The translations under genes were made by a program, and so were the position numbers. Source: JACCXG01 sp963785755 (GTDB lineage Bacteria; Acidobacteriota; Vicinamibacteria; Vicinamibacterales; 2-12-FULL-66-21). From it: a DNA stretch of 64,000 nt. The notes beneath the pieces were generated by a model, which had not been told where the DNA came from, made no database searches, and saw only the letters and a list, made by a program, of their open reading frames with translations. Every line of letters starts with the position of its first letter. Position 1 is the stretch's first letter. Location of the stretch: positions 1 through 64,000 of the forward strand of contig CAWAXG010000042.1 of NCBI GenBank assembly GCA_963785755.1. The letters run 5' to 3'. Shown one piece after another: positions 8,801-21,296 of this stretch.

Positions 8801-11800
8801 GCCCTCCGGCCGAGAACGTGATGTCAGACAAGACAGGCGAGTCCGTACCGCTTGGGGACTCCAGCAGCGCTTCATACTGGAGATAGCGCGCCGATCCAGT
8901 GACGGCCGCGCCAGACGCGCCGAGAGCCACGAACGACGTCCACGTCCCGTCGGGCGTCGGTGTATTCCCCATGCGCAGGCTGACCGAGAGGGTCGTTCCC
9001 GGCGGCGTCGTCGCGTTCCACGCCGCCAAGGCCCAGGTCACGGTGCTTCCGGCATCGAGAACCCGAGAGCGGAATGAACCGATTGCCACATATGGCGACA
9101 TCGTCATCGCATCAACGATGATTGAACTTCCGCCGGCGTTCAAATCTGACACGATAGGCCGCATCGATTGCGCGATGGTGACGCTGTGGGTCGCGACTTG
9201 AACACCATCAATTGAGAACACCACGCTTCCCGGCAACCAATCGATCCGGTAGCGGTGGGGTGTGTTGAACCAGGTCCCCGGAATCGGGGTCTCTGTTGCG
9301 ACGGTACCGGAGTGTGTCCGCGCAAACAGGCCGCCGCCGCTCGCCGTTGAGAATATTGCCCACGGCGTTTCGTTTAACGTCAAGCCGAAGCCGACATGCT
9401 GGAACGCGTCGGCGGTAAACGTCCCAACGAATTCGAGTTGTCGTCCAGGCAAGTAGAGGTCGTCGGTCGAGACGCGTTCCCCGTCCACCGTCAGGCGACC
9501 ATTGGCGACGACGGTGCTGCTCCCGGGATTCCACGACACGGCCGACCAGCCGGCCGGCAGGACGACACCGTCAAAGCTGGTGTCCAGCGTCGCGCCGAGG
9601 GCCAGGGCGCCATCCCCGATCGACGCGACCCGAGTTCCGCCGTTCGACGTTCCGGCGCCGAAGTCCGCAATCGTCGTGTCCGTAACATCCGGAGCCGGCG
9701 GTAGGGGGGCGGCCGTCGTGAACGACGATGTGAAGTCGGCTACGAGCGTATTTCCTGCGAAATCTGCGATGCCTGCGGCCCCGCCGCGCACCACAAGCTG
9801 GTAGGTTGCAGAATGCGCCAGCGGGCTCTGTGGTTGCACCGTTGCGGTTTTGGCCGTTCCAACGTACGAGACGGCCACCGCTACCGGATTGCTGCCAGCG
9901 TCCCGCAGTTCGATCGTTGCCGCGGATACCGTGGCCGGGTTGACCGATTCGCTGAAGACGATCTGCGGTGCGACGGTCACCGGAATGCCGGTAGCACCGG
10001 CTGATGGTATGACGGATGCCACGTGCGGCGGTGTCATATCGGGAGATGTCGAGGTCAGAAAGACGACATCGACCCAGTAATTCGAGCCATTGACCGTGTC
10101 GGTCGGAAAAGCGCTGCCACCGTACCGATAGACTCCGTTGCCGCCGCTGACACCGTTAGCCACCGCCTCCAGTGGTCCATTAACCGTGCTCGAGCCAAGG
10201 AAATAGCCACCGTTGAACGAATAGAAGCCGGCGTTGGTGTGATACGAGGCCACATACACGGTATTGGCGGTGATGGCCACGGGCTGTGGAAGTGTGACTT
10301 CCTGCCACCCCGACCCGCTTTCGGCCGAGAACGTTGCCGTTGACAGTAGCGTTCCGGTCGACGTCCACAGATTACCGATATGGACACCCGTGTTCTGAGG
10401 CCCCTTGTAGAACCGGATGGCGGTGATAAAGCCATCGACCGTACTACGGAATTTCACGCCGAGCTCGACAGCGAGGCTCTCCTGCTCGGTTACCACGGCC
10501 GGAACCTGTGTTGTCGGCCAGATGCTGCAGGGGCAGTTCAGGGACGGCGGAATCGATGTCGTGAAGCTCGCCGGGGGCCCGGGAGGCGCCGGACTGACAC
10601 TCGCATTACCGGCGCCGTCCGCGGACCGCACGCGGTAGTAGTAGGTGGTACCGCTGGTCAGGGTGTCGAGCGTGACATTGTGCGCTGCACTGAGGCTGAC
10701 CGTGCCCCTGGACAGCGTCAGCGCGTCCGGTGCCGTGCCGTAATCAACTCGAGAATCGGCTGCTTCATTGGTCGCCCATGCGACAGTGGCGCTGCCCGAC
10801 GACGGCGTGGCGTTGAGTCCGCTGATCACTGGCGCGGTGTTATCCACGCCGTATCGGCCAGATACGATCCGGCCGCTGCCGTGAAGATCGCGTAACTGAC
10901 GCCCTTGATCGTTTCGACTCGAAATCCGACAGGACTACCGGCCCGGGTGATGCCGGTCAGAACGGAGGCGCCCACGCCGCTCGGAATCATCGCCTCCAGG
11001 CCATTGGCGCCAGCCCCAACAGCGATGGTGAAGCCCAGGGTAGTGCCGTTCCAGATAATGTTCCCGAACGAGGAGCCATTGCGCCCGTCGAGCCATGTCA
11101 ACAACTGCTGGGCGGAGATGATCGGCACCGAGCGCGCAAGGGCCGAGGCCACGATCGCCTCCGATCCCTCATGCGCGACGGTGTCGGTGTGCATGTTGGT
11201 CGTGAAGAAGCCGTAATAACCTTCAGGCCCAAGCGCGCGATCCAGTAGCGTGTCGATCGTAAAGGGCCATGACTGCCCCGATTCATCGGTCATTTGCGTC
11301 GCCGCCTGGTAAACATCGATCATAGTGCCATCGGTCTTCGTGAACCGCATCGGCATGCCCGATCCGGTCATGAAGCCCGGGACGATCTTGCAGCCAGGAG
11401 CCCGGCCAGTAGTAATAGTTCGTGTCCAGCCGAATGCCATGGCCAGCGCCACCTGCGGTTGCGTGTCGTAGTCGCTCCACGAGGATGCAGTGCGTGCGGT
11501 TCGTCACCGCCGCCGGGACGCTCGGGGAATCGGGTGGCAAACTGTGCCAGATCGCCGCGTAAGTTCGCCTCGAGCGAGCCGGCGTATAGTCGTCACAGTA
11601 TTCGTCGTGATGTGCACAGCGATCTCGAACCATCGGCAACATACGCCGGCAGCTTGCGTGTTCGTGATCGGTGTCGCGGGATAGATGTACGACGTCGCGC
11701 GCACGCACTCCCAGTCGTTCACATTGCAGTTTGGCGGACTGTTGCCCTTGTAGACGTCGAAACGCCCGGCGGTCCCGTTGTTGGCGTGATCATCGCCGGT

Positions 11801-14800
11801 CATCACGACGACGGCTTTTTCTCCGCGGGGGAAGTACCAGAACCGCGGCAGCGGTCGGCGTTCGCTGTTCATGAAACCGATCATGTTCGCCAGCAGGCGC
11901 TGTTGTTCGTCTGCCTGCGGGATTTCGACCTTGTTCAGAGTCACCCAGTCGGCCTGCGCACCGCCGAAGAACAGATCGTCGGACCGAATTGGCGCGATGC
12001 CATCGCGCTCCTGTCCCGACCACGCAGGGTTGCCTTGCCGCGTGTAAACGATCGAGCGCGCGAGATCGTAGGTAAACGCTGCGGCTTGCCCACCGTTCGG
12101 CCCGACACTCCGCAGTGTGACGGCCGGATTGGTCGTGGCGGTCGTTGCGTTCGAGTAGAGCGTCGCAACGACGTGGCGCCGTTCAGCGTGTAACGGTCCG
12201 CCATGCCATGGAATTGCATCGTCTGATTCGACGATCCCGCCGCCTGGCGCCGCGCCGTGTTGACGAGCAGGTAGCCTTCCGCCAGCGAGCTGCTGGCATC
12301 GGTGAGGCCGAGCAGCGTCGCCAGCTTCTTGTCCGGTCGCATGGCGATCAGGTTGCCGCCCGCGGTGACCCAGTCGCTGAACATCGTCACCTGGGCGGCG
12401 GTCAGCGTGATGTTGCCCAGAATGACGACGTCGTACGCCGTCAATGTCGCGGCGTTGACCGCGGTGATGTCCGTGGCCGTGAACGCATTGAGACCTTCGG
12501 CACGCAGGATCTCGGCGTAATAGCGGCTGAATGGATTGGCCGTCGATCCAATGACCAGGATCGGTCCGCCCGGACCATCATCAGGCGGAGGAGGTGGCGG
12601 CCCTGCCGTCGTGAACGTCCAGGTGTAATCCGTCGAAAGCGTGTTGCCCGATGTGTCGGCGATGCCGCCCGATCCTCCCTTGAGCGTTGCGGTGTATGTG
12701 GGTCGAGTACCCGAGCGCAGCGTTGGGCGTCAATGTCGCGGTGCGCGTCGCAGCGACGTAGGACACCGCAGCCGGCACGAGTGCGTTCGCCCCGTCTCGA
12801 AGTTCGAACGTCGTTGTTGTGACATTCGCCACGTTCTCGTTGAATGTGGCGGAAATCGCGGAAGTCACCGCGACACCAGAACGCCGCTGCCTGGGCTGAC
12901 GGAGGCTACCGTTGGCGGCGTGGTATCCGGAGCCAATCGACGTGACGAAGACGACGTCGACCCAGTAGTTTTCACTGTTGAACGTCTGATTGGGAAACGC
13001 GCTCGCCCCGTATCGGTAGACGCCATTCGCGCCTTCAGTCCCGTCCCGCGGTGCATGGAGCGGTCCGTTGTCGACGCCACTCGTCGCGAAGTACCCATCC
13101 TCTCCCGAATAGAATCCGGCGCTCGTGTGATAGGAGACGACGTAGAGCGTCCCCGCGGTGATAGCGACCGGAGACGGCAATACCGCCTCCTGCCATCCGG
13201 CCGTGGATTCGCCAGTGAAGGTGACCGTAGAGAGCAGCGTGCCGCTTGCCGACCAGAGACTACCCGTGTGGGTCCCGGTATTCTGGGCAGCCTTGTAGAA
13301 ACGGATCGCTGTGATATAGCCGTTGTTATCGGATCTGAATCGCGTCCCGAGCTCGACTTGAGTGGGATCGGCGTCCGGGCCACCCGCGGGTATTTGCGAC
13401 GGCGACCACAGCGAGCACGGGCAGCTGACAGGCCCGGAGCCGACGGTCACGGAATTGCCGGCCGTGGGCTGCTCGAGATTGCCGCTGTCGTCGACCGCGC
13501 GGCTGACGGAGGACGGCCGTGCCCGGCGCCCCGGTCTGCCATGCATAAGTCCACGTGTTGCGCCCGGTTGCGCGGCGCCATGTCAGACCTCCGTCGACCG
13601 AGACTTCCACGCCACCGACCACCCCCCCGCATCCGCCGCAGTGCCTGAGATCGTGACGGTGGTATTGGCGGGCACGCTGCCGCCTGGCCCCGGCGATGTG
13701 ATGGCCGACGTCGGAGCGGACGTATCCGTCGACGGATTCGCCGTCGCCAGCCCGGATTGCGGGGTGAGCGGATGGGTGCCCATATCCGCAAAAAGATTGA
13801 TCGTCGCCTGCTGCATCGCGAGGTTCGGCGCTGCCGACCCACGATCGTGGTTGCTGTCCAGCCCCCAGCTCCACTGCACCGTTCCAGCGCCAAATACCAG
13901 GGCATTGCTCGAATGCTTGTAGAGCGTCAATGCATGGTTGGCAGTGCCCGGTCCGTACGTGGAGCCGTAATCCTGCAGATAGTCGACACCGCTGACTGTA
14001 GTATCGGACAGGCGAACGAGACCCGGCGGACGGAAGCCGTTGTCGCGGTCTTCATCCCACTCGTAGCCGAGCGTGCCATTCGGCATCGTCGCGAACGTGC
14101 CCGGAGTCAACGCCGCGACGCCCGTATTGCGCCAGAAACGCATCTTGCCTTCGGCCGAGGGAATCCGGATGCCAGACGTGCCGGAATTCACATAGAAGAT
14201 GGTCCCGCTCAGCGCATTCTCGGGCCGGCCGCCATCGGCGGGTGGACTGAATCGCGGATCGCGCCAGGTCCCCGTCCAGGCGGACGTGGGATCGGGGTCG
14301 CCGTTGGGGTGGGTCTCCTTGTACGTGACGAGTGTGCGATGCGGTGTAGCCTGGCCGTCAATACTGTTTTCCCACCGCGTTTTCCAGAAGATCTCGTTGC
14401 CACTGAAAAACGCGAGATGCACACCATTGCCACGCGCAGCCTCCACGTTGGTTCGCTGGGCGCCCGACCAGTACTCATCATGGCCGACTGAGAGGAATAC
14501 CTCGTGGTCGAGCAACTCAGCGCCGCGACGATCCGTGTCGACGCCGGTCGTGTAGCTGACGTGATAGCCGTTGGCTTCGAGCCACCGGACCATCGGGTAT
14601 TCCGCGTTGAAGACCCAGTCCTCAGGAGAAGTTCCGCGAGTCGTGAACGGCCGGTTGTAGCTCACCTTGTAGGCGCGACCAGCCGGACTTCCAACATACA
14701 AGCTGTTGCCGCCGTACTGGTTGTAGGCTTGCCAGGTCGTATCGGAGGTCTGGAAAAGCAGGTCGGAGTGTCCATCGTCGTCGCGCACCACGAAGACGAT

Positions 14801-15346
14801 GTGGCTCGCGCCGCCGGTATCGGTGCGTATGACCTTGGCGAAATAAATGCCCGAAACTGCGTCAGCGGGGACCGTCCACGATGCCGACTGCGCCCAGTTA
14901 CCGCAATCGATCAGCCCTGTCGTGGCATCGGATAAGCAGTTCGGCTGGTTCTGCGGTAGCGGAACCGACGGCTGGATCGTGCTGATCAGGCGTGCGCCCA
15001 TCCCGCCGTAATAACCCATCCGGTAGATATCGAGCCGGTAGGCGGCAGCATTCGTGTCGATTTTGAAGCCGATCAGCTGCCCCTGGTCGGCACTGATGTC
15101 CGTTGCGAAGCCTTGAATCGTGTTGTCGCCCGCGCCGCTGATGTCCCATTCGCTGGACGGGTTGCCAGGCCGGTTATTCTCACAGACGATCGGATTCGAA
15201 TTGGGCGGATCGCACGGACCAGGCTGTTGTGCCTGCGGCGCGGGCGTGCCATCGAGTCCCCCGCCAACGGCGCCCAGGACTGAAAGAGAGGCCGCGACTA
15301 CAAACTGCGCCAGACGGCGCCGACCCGCCAAGGATGATTCAGGCAT
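6792..15346 (-). CDS. Giant exported multidomain protein: DMF-amidase-like domain, DUF4082 x2, deacetylase-like core, Calx-beta x6 (frameshifted)
   Basis: About 2850 residues if frame slips are bridged. From the N-terminus: signal peptide (MPESSLAGRRRLAQFVVAAS..., 15346-15220); a domain like the large subunit of N,N-dimethylformamidase (about 15200-13760; FKIDTNAAAYRLDIYRMGYY, FLSVGHDEYWSG); Ig-like; DUF4082 (13435-12930; ITAIRFYKAAQNTGTH); Big_5-like (about 12900-12600); GATase-like Rossmann segment (YDVVILGNITLTAAQ); a possible deacetylase-like segment (AVVVMTGDDHANN, EIAVHI); FnIII-like; second DUF4082 (10545-10040); second Big_5; concanavalin-like segment; six Calx-beta repeats. Frame slips near 13.58, 12.7, 12.16, 11.6, 11.45 and 10.86 kb. 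The start at 15346 is chosen because the signal peptide begins there; an upstream in-frame ATG at 15424 lacks export features. Secreted or cell-surface. True enzymatic activity is unknown; the amidase similarity is of fold, and substrates cannot be inferred. Confidence 0.75.
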
Positions 15347-15923
15347 CGTATGTTCCACTAGAAGGGCAAGCCGATAGGATCGTGAGTTGAGGGAGATAGC
15401 AAGCCCCTCGCCATGGAGGGTCATCGGATTTCAGCAGATTAAGTTGTGGCGGTAGACACAGTTACGGTCGGCGCTCCAAGTATCCTGTTCCGCGGATGAG
15501 AGAAGTCGGCGCCGCGAACGACAAAAGTCCGCGCATCGTGGCCTTTGAAGGAGCCATCAGACCGACGGATTCATCATTCGCTCAACGCCGCCAGAACGCG
15601 CGTCGCTTTCTGGGCATCGCCAAAATGAGACGTAGCGTCTCGGTAAGGCTTTCTTTGCCTCTTCTGGGCGCCGACGGCGGATCTCGAGCTTCCCGAGCGC
15701 AAAGTGCGCACGGGCTGACATCCTGATGGCCATTGAGTCCGCGCCAGGTGATGATTCGCATGAATCCGCGGAGGATCCGCGACCCGTGTTGATCGGCGTG
15801 AAATCCGCTACCTGTAGATGATGACGGTGACGGTGATGGTGATCAGCGACTCGTGAATGCGCGGGGTGAATCCGCGACTCGTGGAGATCGGCGCCGCGAA
15901 ATCGTCAAGGCTCGGTGTCGCGG
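15347..15923. other. 577-base intergenic leader with small hairpin and partial direct repeat
   Basis: No coding sequence recognised. It separates the diguanylate cyclase stop from the start of the giant exported protein, both on the minus strand, so it contains that gene's leader. A perfect 6-bp inverted repeat (GAGACG / CGTCTC, 15627-15641) is followed on the minus strand by ATTTT, a weak terminator or attenuator candidate. An imperfect direct repeat (CGCGACCCGTGTTGATCGG near 15778 and CGCGACTCGTGGAGATCGG near 15873) lies close to the cyclase end. Confidence 0.5.
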
Positions 15924-16907
15924 CTACGTCTTCTTGCGGCGATCCCCGCGCTTGTCGAACGCTCCGTCGAGCTCCGCGAGCTGGCCGTTGTGGATCTGGA
16001 CCGCCGTGGCGTAGACGTGCTCCGCGCGTTTGCCCTTGGCGCCGTACATCAGCGTGTCGGCCTGATGGATCAGCTCCGCGGCGAGCTTCCGGGCCACGCC
16101 GCGGCGCTCGGCGATCGGTCCCAGGTGCAAACAGACGACGCCGACGTCGACGCGGACGGGGCGGGCGGCGAGGCGGCGATCGTCCCGCGACCAGTCGTGC
16201 GCTTCGACCGCCTCCTTGAACCGATCCGCGATCTCGAACGCCTCGTCGCAGCCCGGCAGGTCCGGGATGAGGAAGCAGAACTCGTCGCCGCCGAACCGCG
16301 CGTGGAGATCGCGGCCCTCGCCCGAGCGCTCGAGGGCGAGAAAGTCCTCCGACCTGATCTGATCCGACAGAATTCGTGCGACGCGTTCGATAATGCGATC
16401 GCCGATGGCGTGGCCGAGCGTGTCGTTGTACCACTTGAAGCTGTTGATATCGACGACGCCCACCCCGCACCAGCGCACGCGCTGCTCGACGGCGAGGAAC
16501 GACTCGAGCCGCTCCATGAACCAGTCGAAGTTCAGCAGCTTGGTCTTCGGATCGCGATGGGACTTCTCGGTGAGGTCGGCGACCACTTCCTCGAAGTAGC
16601 GCGCGATGTTGCTGACGGTGACGTCCTTTTCCGTCAACTGATGCTGGAGCCGCTCCATTTTGGCGGCGAACCCTTCCGACAGCGCCCTGATGGCTTCGTG
16701 CTTCGACTCCTCGATCAGCTGCCGCTGGCGCGCGATGACGTGTTCCACCACCGTGAAGAGCGCGTTGAGGCGCTCCTCGTCCAGGCCGATGTGATCCCGC
16801 ACCCACTGACGGAGATCGGCCGTCGTCCGTGGGACCTCGGCGGTGTCGGAATCGCGTCGGGGCAGCGGTTGGGCCATGGGCATGGGTGCGATCGTGACAT
16901 CAAGCAC
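15924..16907 (-). CDS. GGDEF-domain diguanylate cyclase with N-terminal coiled coil
   Basis: 327 residues, soluble. Residues about 40-115 form a helical, coiled-coil-like segment (RLNALFTVVEHVIARQRQLI, EGFAAKMERLQHQLTEKD). The GGDEF domain follows: DPKTKLLNFDWFMERL, DINSFKWYNDTLGHAIGD, and the active site RFGGDEF at 206-210. The usual RxxD inhibitory site five residues upstream is not present (EGRD instead), so product inhibition at that site is not expected. It synthesises c-di-GMP from two GTP. No sensor domain or membrane segment is visible. An internal ATG near residue 9-11 is an alternative start. It lies upstream of the giant exported protein on the same strand, so c-di-GMP control of that gene is possible but unproven. 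Confidence 0.9.
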   Translation of the reverse strand: MLDVTIAPMPMAQPLPRRDSDTAEVPRTTADLRQWVRDHIGLDEERLNALFTVVEHVIARQRQLIEESKHEAIRALSEGFAAKMERLQHQLTEKDVTVSNIARYFEEVVADLTEKSHRDPKTKLLNFDWFMERLESFLAVEQRVRWCGVGVVDINSFKWYNDTLGHAIGDRIIERVARILSDQIRSEDFLALERSGEGRDLHARFGGDEFCFLIPDLPGCDEAFEIADRFKEAVEAHDWSRDDRRLAARPVRVDVGVVCLHLGPIAERRGVARKLAAELIHQADTLMYGAKGKRAEHVYATAVQIHNGQLAELDGAFDKRGDRRKKT

Positions 16908-17227
16908 ATCAAGCGCCGTGCCGTCGTGGGTCCGGACATTGTAGCGGCTTTTGCGCGGACCTGATGGTTGAGCTTCAACAGTTCAGCCCTGCTTCACGGC
17001 AACGCGCGACAGTTTTTCGGCAAGCCGCGCGCTGCCAGATGGTTGCGGCCTACCAAGCGGCTGCGCATGCGCGAGCAAAAGCATGCGGACGCGTGAAGCC
17101 CAGCAGTAACAGCCCCGCTCGACTGCTCCAGACTGCAACACGATCGAGCGATCGCCGGAATGAAATGACTGTTGGATTTCGGTGCGGCTGTAACGCCCTT
17201 ACCGTAGTCAACCCCTACAGTTTCCTG
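16908..17227. other. 320-base intergenic region
   Basis: Separates the stop of the coiled-coil protein from the start of the diguanylate cyclase, both on the minus strand, and should hold the cyclase promoter. I see no gene, long palindrome or repeat here. Confidence 0.5.
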
Positions 17228-18108
17228 TCAGGAGAGTCGCTCGAGATCCTTCCTGGCCTTCTGCTCTCGGGCCCTCGCCGCTTCGACGTCCTGCGCCGCT
17301 TTGGCCGCCCGCGTCCGGGCGGCGTCGCGGGCCTTGATCGATGCCGCCGCCGCGCGTTTGGCGTCGGCCAGTTCCGATTGGGCCTGCTGGACCGCGTCCT
17401 CGGCTTCGCGCTGGCGACGTTCCGCCTTGTCCGCCTCACGCGCGGCGCGCGCCGCCTCGAACTCCTCCCGCCGCGAGACGTGTTCGACGTCCCTCAGAGC
17501 GCGTCCGGCGGCCGCCGCGGCTTCTCGCGCCGCACCCAGCCGCGCAGTGCGCGCGACCTGATCCGCGCCACGCTCTGCCGGCGCCTCGCGCCTGGCCTTG
17601 GGCGTTGGCGCGGGCGGCGCGTCGCGGACGCGCCCCTGCGCGGCCGATGCCGCGAGCATCTCGAATCCTCTCGGCTGCAGTTGTCGCGACAGCCGGCCCG
17701 GCGGCTCATCACCGGGCAGGCTCCGGAGCGTCGTCGCGATCGCCTGCCGTGTGGCGTCGGTCGCGGGATGATCGCCGTCGGTCAGCAAGCCGATCGTCGC
17801 CTTCAACGCCTCCTCGACTGCCTCCTCATGGGCCTTGCCGGCGCCGCGAAGATCGGTCCGCCGGCCGCGCACCGCTGCGTTGTGCGTGGCACGGAGATCC
17901 TCCGCGCGCTCGATCAACTGGTCGTAGACCGGGCGCTTCTGCCAATACAGTTGATTGACCGCCCAGGCCGGGACGCTCGGTTTCTGCAGCGCGCGAATGT
18001 CCGGCGCGGCGGAGCCGGCCCGCTTCGCCAGCGCGTTGCGCTCGGCGGTGAACTGGTCGAGGGGAAGCTGGTAGAGATGATCGATGTCGGAGTCGAGACG
18101 CGAGGTGC

Positions 18109-18112
<4 letters not shown>
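17228..18112 (-). CDS. Conserved coiled-coil protein of unknown function
   Basis: 294 residues. The N-terminal 110 residues are conserved in character: DIDHLYQLPLDQFTAERNAL, IRALQKPSVPAWAVNQLYWQ, ERAEDLRATHNAAVRG. I recognise these as a widespread hypothetical family without assigned role. The C-terminal half (about 195-294) is a highly charged Ala/Arg/Glu coiled coil (ARAAREADKAERRQREAEDA). No signal peptide or membrane segment. The GTG start at 18112 overlaps the TGA of the histidine kinase (GTGA), so it is cotranslated with that kinase and could act with it; this link is inference. Confidence 0.7.
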
Positions 18113-19704
<1,592 letters not shown>

Positions 19705-19783
19705 TGTAGCCGAGCCGGCCGGCGGATTGTGAAATTGCCGCCGGGTCCGGCCGGGCGGCCCGGCGGCCGATGTATAACGTGCC

Positions 19784-21181
19784 ATGCCTGAATTCCACGC
19801 CGAACCGTATGTCTACCTGGCCGGACTGACGCACAAGTCGGCGCTCATCGCCTGGGGCGCTTTCTATTTCCGCGCCCGCTCGGGCGGGGGAGCGAAGCTG
19901 GTCGATGACGATGACCTGCAATGGGTGCATCCACCGCGGGCCGATTCGATCGGCAGCCAGTCGAAGCCGTACGGGCCCGCGGAGGTCGAGGTGCGCGACG
20001 ATTCCGGAGCCATCGTCGCGACCGCGATGACCAACGATGCGAATCACGTGGCAATCTCGGGTCTCCAGCCCGATACCCGCTACAGCTATACCGTCAAGGT
20101 GAAGCACGAAGTGTGGGGAAGCGGCACCCGGTGGGACTGGGAGCCCTCGATTCAGGGCCTCGCCCAGGGAGACGGCGTCTACCGCAACGAGTTCCGGACT
20201 TTTCAGGATCCGCTCACGCCCCTCGGCGGTCCCTTCACCTTTGCGGTCATTGGCGACTTCGGCACCGGCATCCGCAAGCCGTCCACGGCAACCAGGCGCC
20301 AGCGCGAGGTCGGCCTCGCGCTGCAGAAGGCCATCGACACCGAGAACGTCCGGCTGATCCTGACGACCGGCGACAACATCTATGCGGCGAGCCGGTTCCT
20401 GCTGTGGACGAAGGATTCAGGCGACGAAGACGACGACTGGTTCTTCACGTTCTTTCAGCCGTACCGCTACGCCATCAACCGGGTGCCGGTCTATCCTTCG
20501 ATCGGCAACCACGACACGCGCGAGACGGAAGAGACCGACGACCGCGGCCAGGTGATGGACAACTTCTATCTGGCCGAGCGGCTGGCGACCGAGGAGGCCG
20601 CGGGCCGGGCGTCGGTCGGCCCCGGACTCTTTTACCGCTTCCGCGTCGCCTCGGACGTGGAGTTCGTCTGCATCGACACCTCGAAGGAACATTTTTTCAA
20701 GCGCGGACGCCTGTTCGAGTATCCCAAGCACCGCGAGTTCGTAACCCGCGCTTTTCCCGCCGCCGCGAGCGAGCGCATCCGATGGCGCATTCCGTTCTGC
20801 CATCACCCGCCGTTCTGCGCGGGACCGCAGCATCACAACACCGATGGCATGAACGAGATGGTGGGCTTGTTCGAGGCCGCGGGCGTCCGCGCGTGCTTCA
20901 GCGGCCACGAGCACAACTTCCAGCACTCGCATCACCTGGGGATCGACTATTTCGTGTCGGGCGCGGGAAGCAAGATCCGGACGGGCACGCCCGATCGCAT
21001 GGCGGACGCGCACACGGTGAGCTGGGCGCCGGCCTGCCACTTCCTGCTCGTGACCATCGATGGCGACAAGATGACGGTCCGCGCAGTTGGTGACGTGGAC
21101 AGCGGCGGGCTGCAGGAGATCGAGCGGCGCCAACCCGACGAGGGACGAGTCGTCGGACCGATCGAAGTCGTGCAGGCTTGA
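19784..21181 (+). CDS. Calcineurin-like metallophosphoesterase with purple-acid-phosphatase-type N-domain
   Basis: 465 residues, intact. An N-terminal FnIII-like module (about 1-140, ending GLQPDTRYSYTVKVK) precedes the metallophosphoesterase domain. Metal-binding motifs are complete and in order: GDFG (157-160), GDN (196-198), GNHD (241-244), HHPP (about 354) and GHEH (about 385). No signal peptide is visible, unlike most secreted purple acid phosphatases, so the protein may be cytoplasmic or exported by an unusual route. It hydrolyses phosphoester bonds; the substrate is unknown. It is divergent from the histidine kinase and upstream of the PHP-domain gene on the same strand, with a small repeat element in between. 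Confidence 0.88.
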   Translation: MPEFHAEPYVYLAGLTHKSALIAWGAFYFRARSGGGAKLVDDDDLQWVHPPRADSIGSQSKPYGPAEVEVRDDSGAIVATAMTNDANHVAISGLQPDTRYSYTVKVKHEVWGSGTRWDWEPSIQGLAQGDGVYRNEFRTFQDPLTPLGGPFTFAVIGDFGTGIRKPSTATRRQREVGLALQKAIDTENVRLILTTGDNIYAASRFLLWTKDSGDEDDDWFFTFFQPYRYAINRVPVYPSIGNHDTRETEETDDRGQVMDNFYLAERLATEEAAGRASVGPGLFYRFRVASDVEFVCIDTSKEHFFKRGRLFEYPKHREFVTRAFPAAASERIRWRIPFCHHPPFCAGPQHHNTDGMNEMVGLFEAAGVRACFSGHEHNFQHSHHLGIDYFVSGAGSKIRTGTPDRMADAHTVSWAPACHFLLVTIDGDKMTVRAVGDVDSGGLQEIERRQPDEGRVVGPIEVVQA

Positions 21182-21194
21182 TTATGCTGATTTA

Positions 21195-21245
21195 GGCGGA
21201 AGCCACAAATGCGACTAGTTCACAGGCTCTGAAGGCGGAAGCCAC
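21195..21245. repeat. Two direct copies of a GGCGGAAGCCAC element
   Basis: GGCGGAAGCCAC at 21195-21206 and again at 21234-21245. The same 12-mer core recurs as an inverted pair at 26073-26131 and at 63908-63919, so this is a dispersed REP-like element. Position is between the phosphoesterase stop and the PHP-domain start. Confidence 0.7.
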
Positions 21246-21296
21246 GGGTCAACGTCCGCGTAACGGGGCCCGTGAGTGGCACAATAGAGCGGCGAC

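Noticed and set aside
6792..15346. A true N,N-dimethylformamidase
   Set aside because: Only a domain-level likeness; no small subunit is nearby and the protein has a signal peptide and many adhesion-like modules, so a metabolic amidase role is unlikely.
15605..15700. Class I c-di-GMP riboswitch before the giant gene
   Set aside because: A GGCAAAGAAAGCC segment and a nearby hairpin on the minus strand loosely recall the motif, but the conserved CAGGGCAAACC half and receptor helix are not recognisable. Not called.
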